Position numbers and translations under genes: made by a program. The notes beneath the pieces are model-generated. The model was not told the DNA's origin. It searched no databases and worked only from the letters and a program-made list of their open reading frames with translations. Shown here one piece after another: positions 5,855 through 14,277 of a stretch of 24,875 bases of DNA (positions are counted from its first letter, which is position 1; every line of letters starts with the position of its first letter). Source of the stretch: a virus; the IMG/VR virus record IMGVR_UViG_3300019776_000644, positions 1 to 24,875 of that record. One strand, 5' to 3'.

Positions 5855-8754
5855 TGGCTCAGAATAATACCACAAATACAGGCAGGAGTATTTACCTAGA
5901 TACAACAGCAGCACAAACGGCCCTCACTAAACTCACAGAAAAAAGTGAGATACTTACAAGACAGATCCAGGCAGGAGAGAAAGCAGGTAAGAGTATGGGT
6001 ACAGAGATTGCTAAGCTATCAGAAATCAAGGGTAAAATTACTGAGGTACAGAATGTATTAGATAAGGGATTGAGCCCATCATTAAGAGAGCAAGAAAAGC
6101 TGGTAAAAAAATTGAGGGTAGAGTTAAGAGGGATGAGCTCAGATGCAGAGGGATTTAATCAAAAGAGAAAAGCATATATAGCAGCTACTGGTGATTTAGA
6201 AAAGTTGAGAGGAAAGGTAGGTGCAGTATCACAGGCCAATAATCAATTAGGAGGTAGCTTTTTAAATTTCACAAAGAATGCAGCAGGCATTGCACTAGCT
6301 ACTGTAGGAATACAGGGGCTATTTAGCGTACTAGAGGGCTCAATAACCGAAGCAACAGAGGCAGAGGAATCAATGAGCAGGTTAAAGAATACACTGGCTA
6401 ATATTGGCAGAGAAGATGCACTGGAGAGATTAGTAGAAAAGAGCAATGAACTTGCACAATCATTTAAGTTTTTAGATAATGATGATATCAATGGAGTTTT
6501 CCAAAAGTTAATTACTTATGGTAAATTAACTGAAAGGCAGATAGGTGATGTAACAGAGGTTATTATCAATTTTAGTAAGAAAAATAAAATATCATTAGAG
6601 GAAAGTTCATCAGTAATTATTAAGGCCCTGGAGGGGTCAGGTAAAGCTCTTAAAGAGTATGGTATTAATATTAAAGATGGCGGAGATGTAACAGAAAGAT
6701 TTGGCATAATCATGAACGATTTAAAGCCAAAAGTAGATGGGGCTGCAGATGCATTTGGAGAAACTTTTGCAGGGAAATTGGCCATAGCAAGACAATCAAT
6801 TAAAGACACTCAGGAAGAGATTGGAGGTAAACTTATTCCTGTTTTAGCATCATTATTAAAAGCTACTTCTGAAAGCGTAACTGGTTTATTTGATTATTTT
6901 GAGATGCTAAAAAATTCTTTTTTTCTAGGTGGTGGGCCACTCGGTAATGCCGGTGCTTTAGCTATTAATAATGCTAAACAGATTGCTGCTGGTAAAGCAG
7001 AAGCAGATAAAAATCAGATTAATAATATCATTAAAAGTTATGAACGTGATGCAAAAGGCAGAATGAGAACTGCTGCAGAAATACTTACATCATTGGGGCA
7101 AGAGCAGGAATTTAATTTACAACAGATTGCATTAAAAAGACTTTCTGGGGATATCCAGGGGGAAGCCATCTACACACGAGCAAAAGATCTTACCATAAAG
7201 GCCATTGAAAAAGTAAAGAAAGATTTTAATCCAGAATTAGATAAAGTATTGGGTAGTGGTGATAAATCTAAGCCAGATGATTCATTCCAAAAGGAGTATG
7301 ATAAAATGCGGAAAGATTTTGAAACTCTCATGGGAGTGCTTAATCAAACTGCAAAGCTGTTAGATCTATCTCCAATGGAGCAGGAGTTTTTAAAGATCAA
7401 TGATTTACTAGCAAAGCAATTAGAGGAGATTGATAAACTACAAAAAGCTGGAGCCATCTCAGCTAAAGAGGCAGTTAATGCAATTGCTCTAGCACAGCAA
7501 GCAGCTACAGTATCATCAGGACTAGCATTTGATAAAGATGCAAAAGCACGAAGATCAAAAAACAGTGTAGCTACAGTAGTTTCATTTGCTGATTTTTTAG
7601 CTAATCAAACAACTAATACACCTGCAGATAAAGAGTTAAATGATACAAGTACACCATCAGCAGTATCAGCATTCAATAGAGATAAATTAGCTGGGTTACA
7701 AAACAGTGTAACATTAGCTGGCAATTCAAAAGAAAGAATGAAAGCACAGTTAGCATTGCTTGAACAAGAAAGAGCAATGGAGTTAGATAATGCAGAACTA
7801 ACTGAGCAGGAAAAATTACGGATCAATTTAGAATATAATGAGAAGAGAAAATTAATTGAGGAAGAACATCAAAAGACAATCTTTACAGCTATTACAGATG
7901 CTATAAATTTTGCTCAGGCAGCATTAAGCATTTTAAGCCAGATTGATCAGGCACGAACTAATATGGAGAATCAAGCTCTAAAACGTGATATTGCCAATAA
8001 CGATAAGCGTAAAAGAGATTTGGAAATGACTGCCAAAAAAGGTTTGATATCTCAGCAAGAGGTGAGAATCCAAACTATTAAAATGGATCAAGAGCTGGAT
8101 GATAAAAAACGAAAATTAGAAGCACAGCAATTTGAGAGAAGTAAAAAAATACAAATAGCACAGGCATTAATGAATGGAGCTTTAGGTATTACTCAGGCAT
8201 GGGCATCCCCTGGATTCCCTGCAGCCATTGCAATAACTGCACTAATAGCAGCACAAACAGTTGCACAAATAGCGGTGATTAGTTCTCAAAAGCCACAGTT
8301 TGCTCATGGTGGTATCTTACCTGGGCCATCCCATAGAGAGGGAGGTTTGCCAGTAGTAAATCCTCGAACTGGTCAAGCAGTAGCAGAGGTAGAGGGTGGT
8401 GAGTTAATCTTATCCAAAAAGTTTGTTCAATCTAATCCATCACTGGTGCCAACATTACTACATGCATCAAAGCAGGGGCAGCGGTTAATGTTTTTAGAAA
8501 GGCAGTACCAGGGCATCAATTATGCAGGGCTCTCTAGAATGAAAACAAAGTATGCAGATGGAGGTATTTTTAATTCAACCGGTAATAATCCCACACCTGC
8601 ATCTATTGTACCAGGTACAGAAAGGATGGAGCAAATTTTAGAGGCATTAATACAAAAACTAGATGAGCCATCAATTGCAATTATTTCACAGAATAAAATA
8701 GATCAGGCAGCATCTACCAGAAATAAAATCATATCTGATGCAGCATTTATGTAA
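5854..8754 (+). CDS. Tail tape measure protein
   Basis: At 966 residues this is the longest gene in the window. The N-terminal 140 residues are coiled coil, followed by a hydrophobic segment at about 141-160 (AGIALATVGIQGLFSVLEGS). Long helical stretches run to about residue 800, with a strongly charged coil at about 625-780 and a hydrophobic Ala-rich helix at about 785-805. The C-terminus has FAHGGILPGPSHREGGLP near residue 813 and YADGGIF near 899, the F/Y-A-x-G-G-I signature common in tape measure proteins. It fixes tail length and probably passes into the cell envelope at DNA injection. It is translationally coupled to the upstream gene. Confidence 0.9.
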   Translation: MAQNNTTNTGRSIYLDTTAAQTALTKLTEKSEILTRQIQAGEKAGKSMGTEIAKLSEIKGKITEVQNVLDKGLSPSLREQEKLVKKLRVELRGMSSDAEGFNQKRKAYIAATGDLEKLRGKVGAVSQANNQLGGSFLNFTKNAAGIALATVGIQGLFSVLEGSITEATEAEESMSRLKNTLANIGREDALERLVEKSNELAQSFKFLDNDDINGVFQKLITYGKLTERQIGDVTEVIINFSKKNKISLEESSSVIIKALEGSGKALKEYGINIKDGGDVTERFGIIMNDLKPKVDGAADAFGETFAGKLAIARQSIKDTQEEIGGKLIPVLASLLKATSESVTGLFDYFEMLKNSFFLGGGPLGNAGALAINNAKQIAAGKAEADKNQINNIIKSYERDAKGRMRTAAEILTSLGQEQEFNLQQIALKRLSGDIQGEAIYTRAKDLTIKAIEKVKKDFNPELDKVLGSGDKSKPDDSFQKEYDKMRKDFETLMGVLNQTAKLLDLSPMEQEFLKINDLLAKQLEEIDKLQKAGAISAKEAVNAIALAQQAATVSSGLAFDKDAKARRSKNSVATVVSFADFLANQTTNTPADKELNDTSTPSAVSAFNRDKLAGLQNSVTLAGNSKERMKAQLALLEQERAMELDNAELTEQEKLRINLEYNEKRKLIEEEHQKTIFTAITDAINFAQAALSILSQIDQARTNMENQALKRDIANNDKRKRDLEMTAKKGLISQQEVRIQTIKMDQELDDKKRKLEAQQFERSKKIQIAQALMNGALGITQAWASPGFPAAIAITALIAAQTVAQIAVISSQKPQFAHGGILPGPSHREGGLPVVNPRTGQAVAEVEGGELILSKKFVQSNPSLVPTLLHASKQGQRLMFLERQYQGINYAGLSRMKTKYADGGIFNSTGNNPTPASIVPGTERMEQILEALIQKLDEPSIAIISQNKIDQAASTRNKIISDAAFM

Positions 8755-8765
8755 TGCTTAACTGC

Positions 8766-8807
8766 TTTTATTGTCCTTTTTGCAGTATGGTATATAGAGC
8801 AATTTTA
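8766..8807 (+). promoter_or_regulatory. Candidate phage promoter P2 (portal block)
   Basis: TTTTATTGTCCT at 8766-8777 begins 12 bases after the tape measure stop. After 22 bases comes CAATTTTA (8800-8807), one base from the P3 box TAATTTTA. The start codon of the next gene lies 35 bases after the first box, the same distance as in P3, and both are preceded by GCT directly before ATG. Confidence 0.6.
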
Positions 8808-8811
8808 TGCT

Positions 8812-9132
8812 ATGGATTTTAATGATAGCATACTGTTTAAAGATATGATTACCTACATGGATAGTGGGCAGCCATTCTCTATGAGCTTTGTTACTTACGA
8901 TAAAAAACGTAAGCGAGGAGGAGAATGGATCAATATCAAAAGTGCAGTAAAGCTCATGGCACCAGAGAAGCAGCAGAAAGCCATTGAAGCAGCACAGCCA
9001 ACCTTTACAATGGTTAGCAAAAACCCAAAACATTTTGAAAATTCAACTAGGAATATCAAACTCCAGAATGGATCAGTTAGGAAAATTCATATCCGATTGG
9101 TTCGATTATTCAACAATAAAAAAGTGATTTAA
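8812..9132 (+). CDS. Conserved-looking hypothetical protein upstream of portal
   Basis: The 106-residue basic protein has no signal peptide or membrane segment. It contains MDSGQPFSMSFVTYDKKRKRGGEW near the N-terminus and a C-terminal basic strand (VRKIHIRLVRLFNNKKVI). It is the first gene behind candidate promoter P2 and overlaps the portal start by one base (TAATG), so the two are translationally coupled. I recall similar short proteins next to portals in Bacteroidota prophages but cannot name a function. Binding of nucleic acid is possible from its charge, but this is only a guess. Confidence 0.7.
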   Translation: MDFNDSILFKDMITYMDSGQPFSMSFVTYDKKRKRGGEWINIKSAVKLMAPEKQQKAIEAAQPTFTMVSKNPKHFENSTRNIKLQNGSVRKIHIRLVRLFNNKKVI

Positions 9133-10469
9133 TGGTACAGCTAGTGGATGGCATAGGATATAGCTCTAAAGCAGTTTTCATGAGTGAGGGAATGTATGGT
9201 GGCACAGATGGCAAATCTGAGGCTGTTACATTACCATCACAGCAGGATAAACTTACTCAGGGCCCCTGGGCATTATGGGGTGCTGATAATAAATTGCCCA
9301 TCACTTTTGCAGATCATATTGAAAACTGTGGGGTATTATCTGCAGCACTAGATGCCAAAGCAAGAATAGCAACCGGCAAAGGTGTACAGCCATTTACCAT
9401 TGAAAATATTTTACCTGATGGCACAGAGGAATTAAAATGGGTGAATGATGCAGAGATCAATGAATGGCTAGAGGAGAATCAATTATTTGATACTCACCTA
9501 GATTTTTCATTTGATAAAAATGGATATGGCTGGAGATGTGGTTCATACATGCTAAATGTAAAAAGAGATAAGATAAAACGAATCCACAGAAAAGATGTGT
9601 ATGAGTGTAGACTGCAAAAGAAATCTACTAAAGGCATCATTAATAGTATTTATATGTGTGCTGATTGGCCTAATAATTCAGCAGCATTTAATAAAAATGA
9701 GCATATCCAATTGCCAGCACTCATGGAGGGATTTGAGCTGCATGATTTAAATGGCAGAGCAGGTGGCTTTGAGTTTGCATTTATAGATCGTAAGCGGAGA
9801 AATGGTAGGCAGTATTATCCAATGCCATTATGGTATGCAGCACAGGAATGGGTGAAGCTTGCAAGATCAGTACCAGGTCATAAGAACACCCAATTTAAAA
9901 GACAGATTCAGCTGCAGTATGTAGTAACCATCAGTCAAAAGTATTGGGAGAATTTATACCAGAACTGGGGCACTATGGAGATAGCAAAAAAGATGGAGAT
10001 AGTAAATGCAAAGTATGATGAGATTGATAGTTGGTTATCAGGATCAGGCAATGCTTACAAATCATTATTCTGTTTCTCTTATGTAGATCCAGTTACCGGT
10101 AAAGAAGTGAAAGATATTCAAGTGGAGGCCATTGATGATAAGGTGAAAGATGGAAAGCTCCTGCCTGATTCAGCAGCAGCCAACAGTGAAATATTATTTG
10201 CATTAATGGTAAACCCTGCACTCATGGGAGCAGGACAACCAGGAGGGCCATACAGCTCCAATGCAGGAGGATCTAATGTGAGAGAAAGTTATTTAGTACA
10301 GATGATGTTGCTAGAGGAGGAAAGAAAAATGAATCTCACCCATCTCAATACAGTGAAACGCTATAATGGCTGGGATAAAAAATTTGATAAGCCATTGGTA
10401 TTTAGAATTCAATCCGGATTACTTACCACACTAGATACAGGTAAATCCACTAAAAATGAAATGCTTTAA
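9132..10469 (+). CDS. Portal protein
   Basis: This 445-residue protein has the features I associate with portals of Bacteroidota phages: an N-terminal W-G-A-D-N-K-L-P-I segment near residues 50-58, alternating helices and strands, a long central charged stretch, and a C-terminal helical region (RESYLVQMMLLEEERKMNL) followed by a short beta end. The stretch ALMVNPALMGAGQPGGPYSS before the long helix is typical of portal clip/stem regions. The dodecameric portal would form the DNA channel at one capsid vertex and dock the terminase. It is placed after the tape measure gene, which is unusual (see findings). The start overlaps the upstream stop by one base. Confidence 0.75.
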   Translation: MVQLVDGIGYSSKAVFMSEGMYGGTDGKSEAVTLPSQQDKLTQGPWALWGADNKLPITFADHIENCGVLSAALDAKARIATGKGVQPFTIENILPDGTEELKWVNDAEINEWLEENQLFDTHLDFSFDKNGYGWRCGSYMLNVKRDKIKRIHRKDVYECRLQKKSTKGIINSIYMCADWPNNSAAFNKNEHIQLPALMEGFELHDLNGRAGGFEFAFIDRKRRNGRQYYPMPLWYAAQEWVKLARSVPGHKNTQFKRQIQLQYVVTISQKYWENLYQNWGTMEIAKKMEIVNAKYDEIDSWLSGSGNAYKSLFCFSYVDPVTGKEVKDIQVEAIDDKVKDGKLLPDSAAANSEILFALMVNPALMGAGQPGGPYSSNAGGSNVRESYLVQMMLLEEERKMNLTHLNTVKRYNGWDKKFDKPLVFRIQSGLLTTLDTGKSTKNEML

Positions 10470-10472
10470 GCC

Positions 10473-11438
10473 ATGCCTATAATATCCACCATCACCACGT
10501 TTAAAAAATATTTGAGAGTAGCATATACCTCAACTACAGAGAATGGTTTGCCCAATATGGTGAGGGCAGATAGAAAGTACCTGGTACCAGTATTAGGACA
10601 ATCAGTGTATGATGCATTAATGGCAAAAGTTACTGCAGGAAATACCGACTGGGCCACACTATTAGATATTTGCAGGAGCTATGTAGCACCTATGGCCATG
10701 CTTTTAGATTTACCATCTAGGCAGGTGCAGATAACAGATAGTGGAATAAAAAAAACCACCTCCACTGATTTAGATAATGCATTCAGATGGGAATACTTAG
10801 AGTTAAAGAATGCACTAGAAACACAGGCAGCAGAGGCATTAGATGAATTGTGGGAGCACCTATTTGTAAGTGGTTCTACTTATTCCTGGAGTGCTACCAA
10901 TATACATGGCACCATCATTAAAACAGCTACAGAGTTTAAAAAATATTATCTACCACTGCAGCACTCATACAGATGCTTTGCAGCCATGCAACCGGTAATG
11001 GTAAGTGTACAGGATCAAATAGTACATGATGCAATTACTAAAGAGTTTTTTATTGATCTCAGAGATAAAGCAACCCCATCTAATGAGGAGAAAGTAGCCA
11101 TAGAGTTACTTAAAAAAGCAGTAGCCTATCTCACCATCATGGCATCTACAGAGCAGCTATCTGTTAAGATTTCTGGCAATGGATTTACAGTGCTTATGCA
11201 GGATGCAACAGATGCACCATACAAAGGCGAAACAGCAGCACCAGGAGATAACCTAAGCCTGCTCAGATCATCATGTGAAAAGATTGGGCAGGGGTACATG
11301 CAGCAATTAAAACGCTATCTGAATGATACGGCCACAGCATCTATAATGCCACTGTATTTCAACTCATCAAAATATGTAGCACCAGGCACAGTAACAGATA
11401 GCCCTAACAAAAACAGAAACGGAGTATTTGCTCTATAA
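10473..11438 (+). CDS. DUF6712-like protein, probable head-tail connector
   Basis: This 321-residue soluble protein starts three bases after the portal stop. The N-terminus (TFKKYLRVAYTSTTENGLPNM) is followed by alternating helical segments, including AVAYLTIMASTEQL, and the chain ends with NKNRNGVFAL. I associate this pattern with DUF6712, a family found in Bacteroidota phages next to structural genes. Tight packing behind the portal suggests that it makes or supports the connector. The family link is from memory and the function is inferred. Confidence 0.6.
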   Translation: MPIISTITTFKKYLRVAYTSTTENGLPNMVRADRKYLVPVLGQSVYDALMAKVTAGNTDWATLLDICRSYVAPMAMLLDLPSRQVQITDSGIKKTTSTDLDNAFRWEYLELKNALETQAAEALDELWEHLFVSGSTYSWSATNIHGTIIKTATEFKKYYLPLQHSYRCFAAMQPVMVSVQDQIVHDAITKEFFIDLRDKATPSNEEKVAIELLKKAVAYLTIMASTEQLSVKISGNGFTVLMQDATDAPYKGETAAPGDNLSLLRSSCEKIGQGYMQQLKRYLNDTATASIMPLYFNSSKYVAPGTVTDSPNKNRNGVFAL

Positions 11439-11447
11439 AAATCAGGT

Positions 11448-11876
11448 ATGGAAATTTTAGTAAACAGGAGAACAAAAACCAAACTCAGTACCATCAGTGA
11501 TGTAACCATAGATGGAGTATTTTTTTGCTATGGCTTAGAGGATGTAGATAGAGGGCTAAAACAATCTGATGATATTGATGTGATCAAAACAAAAAAAGTA
11601 TTTGCACAAACAGCCATCCCTGCAGGCAGGTATGAGATCATCATTAATTTCTCCAATCGATTCCAACAGTACATGCCACTGCTTTTAAATGTGCCAGGCT
11701 TTGAGGGAGTGAGAATCCACCCGGGCAATAAAGCAGCGAACACTGAGGGCTGCTTATTACTGGGCCAAACAGAGGGTGCTGATTTCGTTGGCAATAGCAG
11801 ATTAGCATACAGATCATTTCTACCAAAGCTCAGGGCTGTAGAAAAGAAAGAGAAAATCTTTATCACTTTTAAATAA
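11448..11876 (+). CDS. DUF5675 protein, lysis or cell-wall candidate
   Basis: The 142-residue protein carries VPGFEGVRIHPGN at about 82-94 and TEGCLLLG at about 99-106. I recognise this G-F-E-G-x-R-I-H-x-G-N ... T-x-G-C pattern from DUF5675, a family frequent in Bacteroidota prophages. A His followed closely by a Gly-Cys recalls the active-site layout of L,D-transpeptidase-like enzymes, with His91 and Cys102 as candidate catalytic residues. The protein directly precedes a multi-TM holin-like gene and a TM-plus-coil gene, which supports a peptidoglycan role in lysis. No signal peptide is seen, as for holin-dependent endolysins. Enzyme activity is an inference. Confidence 0.72.
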   Translation: MEILVNRRTKTKLSTISDVTIDGVFFCYGLEDVDRGLKQSDDIDVIKTKKVFAQTAIPAGRYEIIINFSNRFQQYMPLLLNVPGFEGVRIHPGNKAANTEGCLLLGQTEGADFVGNSRLAYRSFLPKLRAVEKKEKIFITFK

Positions 11877-11882
11877 ACAAAC

Positions 11883-12236
11883 ATGCAACAAGCAAGCAAC
11901 AAAGGATGGATCACCACTTTAATTGGTATTGTATATGCAATGCTCATTTTATTTCTGCAGCAATTTACAGCAGGTAGCATTGATGTAATTACCATCCTGG
12001 AAGCAGGAGCAGGTATTCTGTTTGGATTAAAAGCAGCAGACAATTTAAAAGCTCAGGGGGCTTATGAATTATTGGTACTGCAGTGGAGAACCACACTAAT
12101 GGGAATCCTAACAGGAGCAGGAGCATTACTGTTTACTTATTACAAAGCAGCAGAGCCCATCACATTATTGGTAGTATTTAAAGCAGTAGGAGTAACACTG
12201 TTAGGAATGATCTCAAAAGATAGCCAACCTAAATAA
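11883..12236 (+). CDS. Holin-like small membrane protein
   Basis: The 117-residue product has four hydrophobic segments, at about residues 9-28, 34-50, 70-87 and 92-110, with short polar links and a charged end (SKDSQPK). Small size, multiple TM segments, and position between the DUF5675 protein and a membrane-anchored coiled-coil protein fit a holin, which would open the inner membrane at lysis. There is no transporter motif. The start ATG at 11883 follows the upstream stop by six bases. Confidence 0.65.
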   Translation: MQQASNKGWITTLIGIVYAMLILFLQQFTAGSIDVITILEAGAGILFGLKAADNLKAQGAYELLVLQWRTTLMGILTGAGALLFTYYKAAEPITLLVVFKAVGVTLLGMISKDSQPK

Positions 12237-12237
12237 T

Positions 12238-12945
12238 ATGATAACCATCAAATTCAGCTGGTATAAATTATTGATTGCAGTAGTACTAATTACTGCAATC
12301 GTTGTATGCACATTCAGAGCATGCAACCATACTCAGCCTGCACTCACATCCTCTGCCCCAGGCAAGGTAATACCCAAACAAATCCCGATTACCTACAAAG
12401 GCAAATCTGGTACAGTTCATACTGAAATAAAAGTGGTGCAGGCTGAGCATGATGTATGGTTAGAGGAATACTACCAGCATTTATTAAAGGAGGCCAGAGA
12501 TAGTTTAAAGCTCAAAGAAGCAGAACTAAAAGAAGTGGTAGCAGCATCACTCTACACCAGTGGAGCAGTCAAAATCTCCATTAAGAGAGATACGGTAAGA
12601 GTGCATGATACTTTATACCCGGCACAGGTATTCAAGTACCAGAATAAGTTTATTAACCTGGTAGGCAGAATTGAAAATGATTCAATGGATCTAGGGTATA
12701 AAACATTTGATAGCTTAACCTTTGTTACCTACACCAAAAAGAAAAACTGGTTTGCAAAAAAAGAGCTCTACTTAAATGCATTCAGTATGAATCCCAATGC
12801 ATCCATCAAAGGATTGCAATCGGTTAAGATAACAGCTCCAGCACCTAAATGGGCAGTAGGCATTACTGCAGGGTATTATTTCAATGGGCAGGTGTTTGTG
12901 CCAGGAGTAGGCATAGGCATTACAAAAACACTTATTAGATGGTAA
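12238..12945 (+). CDS. Membrane-anchored coiled-coil protein, spanin-like candidate
   Basis: This 235-residue protein starts one base after the holin-like gene. A single N-terminal TM helix (residues about 9-28, LLIAVVLITAIVVCTF) is followed by a short linker, a charged helix at about 75-105 (HLLKEARDSLKLKEAELKEVV), a beta-rich middle and a C-terminal glycine-rich beta end (VGITAGYYFNGQVFVPGVGIG), which looks like a two-strand outer-membrane or wall-associated hairpin. Anchor, periplasmic coil and a C-terminal surface-active end is the layout expected of a one-piece spanin that joins inner and outer membranes. It may belong to the DUF6808-like proteins of Bacteroidota phages. Function is inferred. 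Confidence 0.6.
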   Translation: MITIKFSWYKLLIAVVLITAIVVCTFRACNHTQPALTSSAPGKVIPKQIPITYKGKSGTVHTEIKVVQAEHDVWLEEYYQHLLKEARDSLKLKEAELKEVVAASLYTSGAVKISIKRDTVRVHDTLYPAQVFKYQNKFINLVGRIENDSMDLGYKTFDSLTFVTYTKKKNWFAKKELYLNAFSMNPNASIKGLQSVKITAPAPKWAVGITAGYYFNGQVFVPGVGIGITKTLIRW

Positions 12946-13724
12946 CACTACTCTACAATAATAAAGAGTACACCATTGCCAGTGAGTACAATGAACTTAC
13001 AGGCATGCAGCTAATTAAGTTAGCACCACTGCTAAAATCAGTAGTAAAGGATGATCTGCTGGTAAAATTGCAAGTGCTGAAAGTGCTAATGAATGTAAGC
13101 ACCTCAGCTTTTTATTTTATGAGTTTAGATTTAAGGGAGAGAGCTCTGGAGCATGTAGAGTGGGTATTCGAAAAAAATACACTTACCAAACAATTGCTCC
13201 CAGAGATAGATGGATATCATGGCCCAAAAACATGCTTTGATAATTTAACCCTGGAGGAGTATCACTGTGCAGAAATCTTTTACTCAGACTTAATAGCAGA
13301 TGGAGATGCAGATGCATTAGATAAATTGGTGGCAGTGTTATACCGGAAACAAAAGAGCCTATTTTACAATCAAGAAAAGGATCCTGCAGGAGATATAAGA
13401 AAGCCATTCAATGAGCATGAGATAGACTACTGGGCAAAGAAGATCAGCAAGTGGCCCACTGACACCAAACAAGCCATTCTGCTTTGGTATGATGGATGTA
13501 GACAGCATTTGATATCACTTTATGCTGCAGTATTTACTCCCACTCAACCAACCACTGAGCAGGCCGATACAAAGGGCATGTTTGGGGTAATGAGGCAAAT
13601 AGCAGATGGCAATAAGTACGGACAATTTGAGCACGTTAAAAAACTAAATATTCATACTGCATTGCTAGAGATGGAGCAGCTGATTAAAGAAGCAGCAGAG
13701 GCAAATAAATTATCCCAATCATGA
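12939..13724 (+). CDS. Hypothetical phage protein, possible tail assembly factor
   Basis: The 261-residue soluble protein is mostly helical with many aromatic and acidic residues. Near its end it has GMFGVMRQIADGNKYGQFEHVKKL followed by a helix ending in LIKEAAEAN; I have seen a similar 'F-x-V-M-R-x-I-A' region in Bacteroidota prophage proteins but know no function. It overlaps the preceding gene by seven bases and the next by four (ATGA), so it is translationally coupled on both sides. Placement at the head of the tail-tip block suggests a tail assembly chaperone or terminator. Confidence 0.7.
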   Translation: MVTLLYNNKEYTIASEYNELTGMQLIKLAPLLKSVVKDDLLVKLQVLKVLMNVSTSAFYFMSLDLRERALEHVEWVFEKNTLTKQLLPEIDGYHGPKTCFDNLTLEEYHCAEIFYSDLIADGDADALDKLVAVLYRKQKSLFYNQEKDPAGDIRKPFNEHEIDYWAKKISKWPTDTKQAILLWYDGCRQHLISLYAAVFTPTQPTTEQADTKGMFGVMRQIADGNKYGQFEHVKKLNIHTALLEMEQLIKEAAEANKLSQS

Positions 13725-14263
13725 GTAAGTACATCAGTAGAACAGCCTATTTTGAAGCGCTAGCAGTTGCAGATCCAACCATCCAGCACACAGCCACTAT
13801 TACAGTGGATGGAGAGGCAGTGGTAAGAAATTCGTTTATCCAGGTATCATCAGACCAGGATACATTAAATGCAGATATGATCAATGGATTGCACTATCCA
13901 TTTGTGGTACAGGCAGGATTTACTGCAGGCTTAACAGATCGAGATTTGGATATCAGAAACCAATACCAGAACAGGCTGCAGTTTTTAACTAAAGCAGTAA
14001 CCAGTGATGGAGTGCCAACCAAAGAGGCAGCAATCAAAAATGCCAAAGAGCAGATGTATATCATCTTAAAAAAATGGTTGAATAAAATACATGCAGAGGT
14101 AAGAGAGGGCTGTATAGGGGATATTAAAAAGATGGATTATGCATCAGTACGAATTGCAGATTTAGGCCCAATCAGTGATGATTTTTATGGATGGGAGTTA
14201 AGCTTTTCAGATGATGAGCCAGCCCATGATATTGTAGATGAGGATGAAGATTATTTTAATTAA
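13721..14263 (+). CDS. Hypothetical tail-region protein
   Basis: The 180-residue product has a beta-prone N-terminal half (HTATITVDGEAVVRNSFIQV), a helical middle (KEAAIKNAKEQMYIILKKWLNKI) and a strongly acidic C-terminus (DDEPAHDIVDEDEDYFN). There is no signal peptide or TM segment. Its start overlaps the stop of the preceding gene (ATGA). The position directly upstream of two long tail-tip proteins suggests a minor tail or tail terminator role. I do not recognise a family. Confidence 0.7.
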   Translation: MSKYISRTAYFEALAVADPTIQHTATITVDGEAVVRNSFIQVSSDQDTLNADMINGLHYPFVVQAGFTAGLTDRDLDIRNQYQNRLQFLTKAVTSDGVPTKEAAIKNAKEQMYIILKKWLNKIHAEVREGCIGDIKKMDYASVRIADLGPISDDFYGWELSFSDDEPAHDIVDEDEDYFN

Positions 14264-14277
14264 TAAATCAAAACTAA

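Noticed and set aside
12939-14263. Programmed frameshift between adjacent tail genes
   Set aside because: The overlaps are ordinary ATGA couplings; I saw no slippery heptamer with downstream structure.
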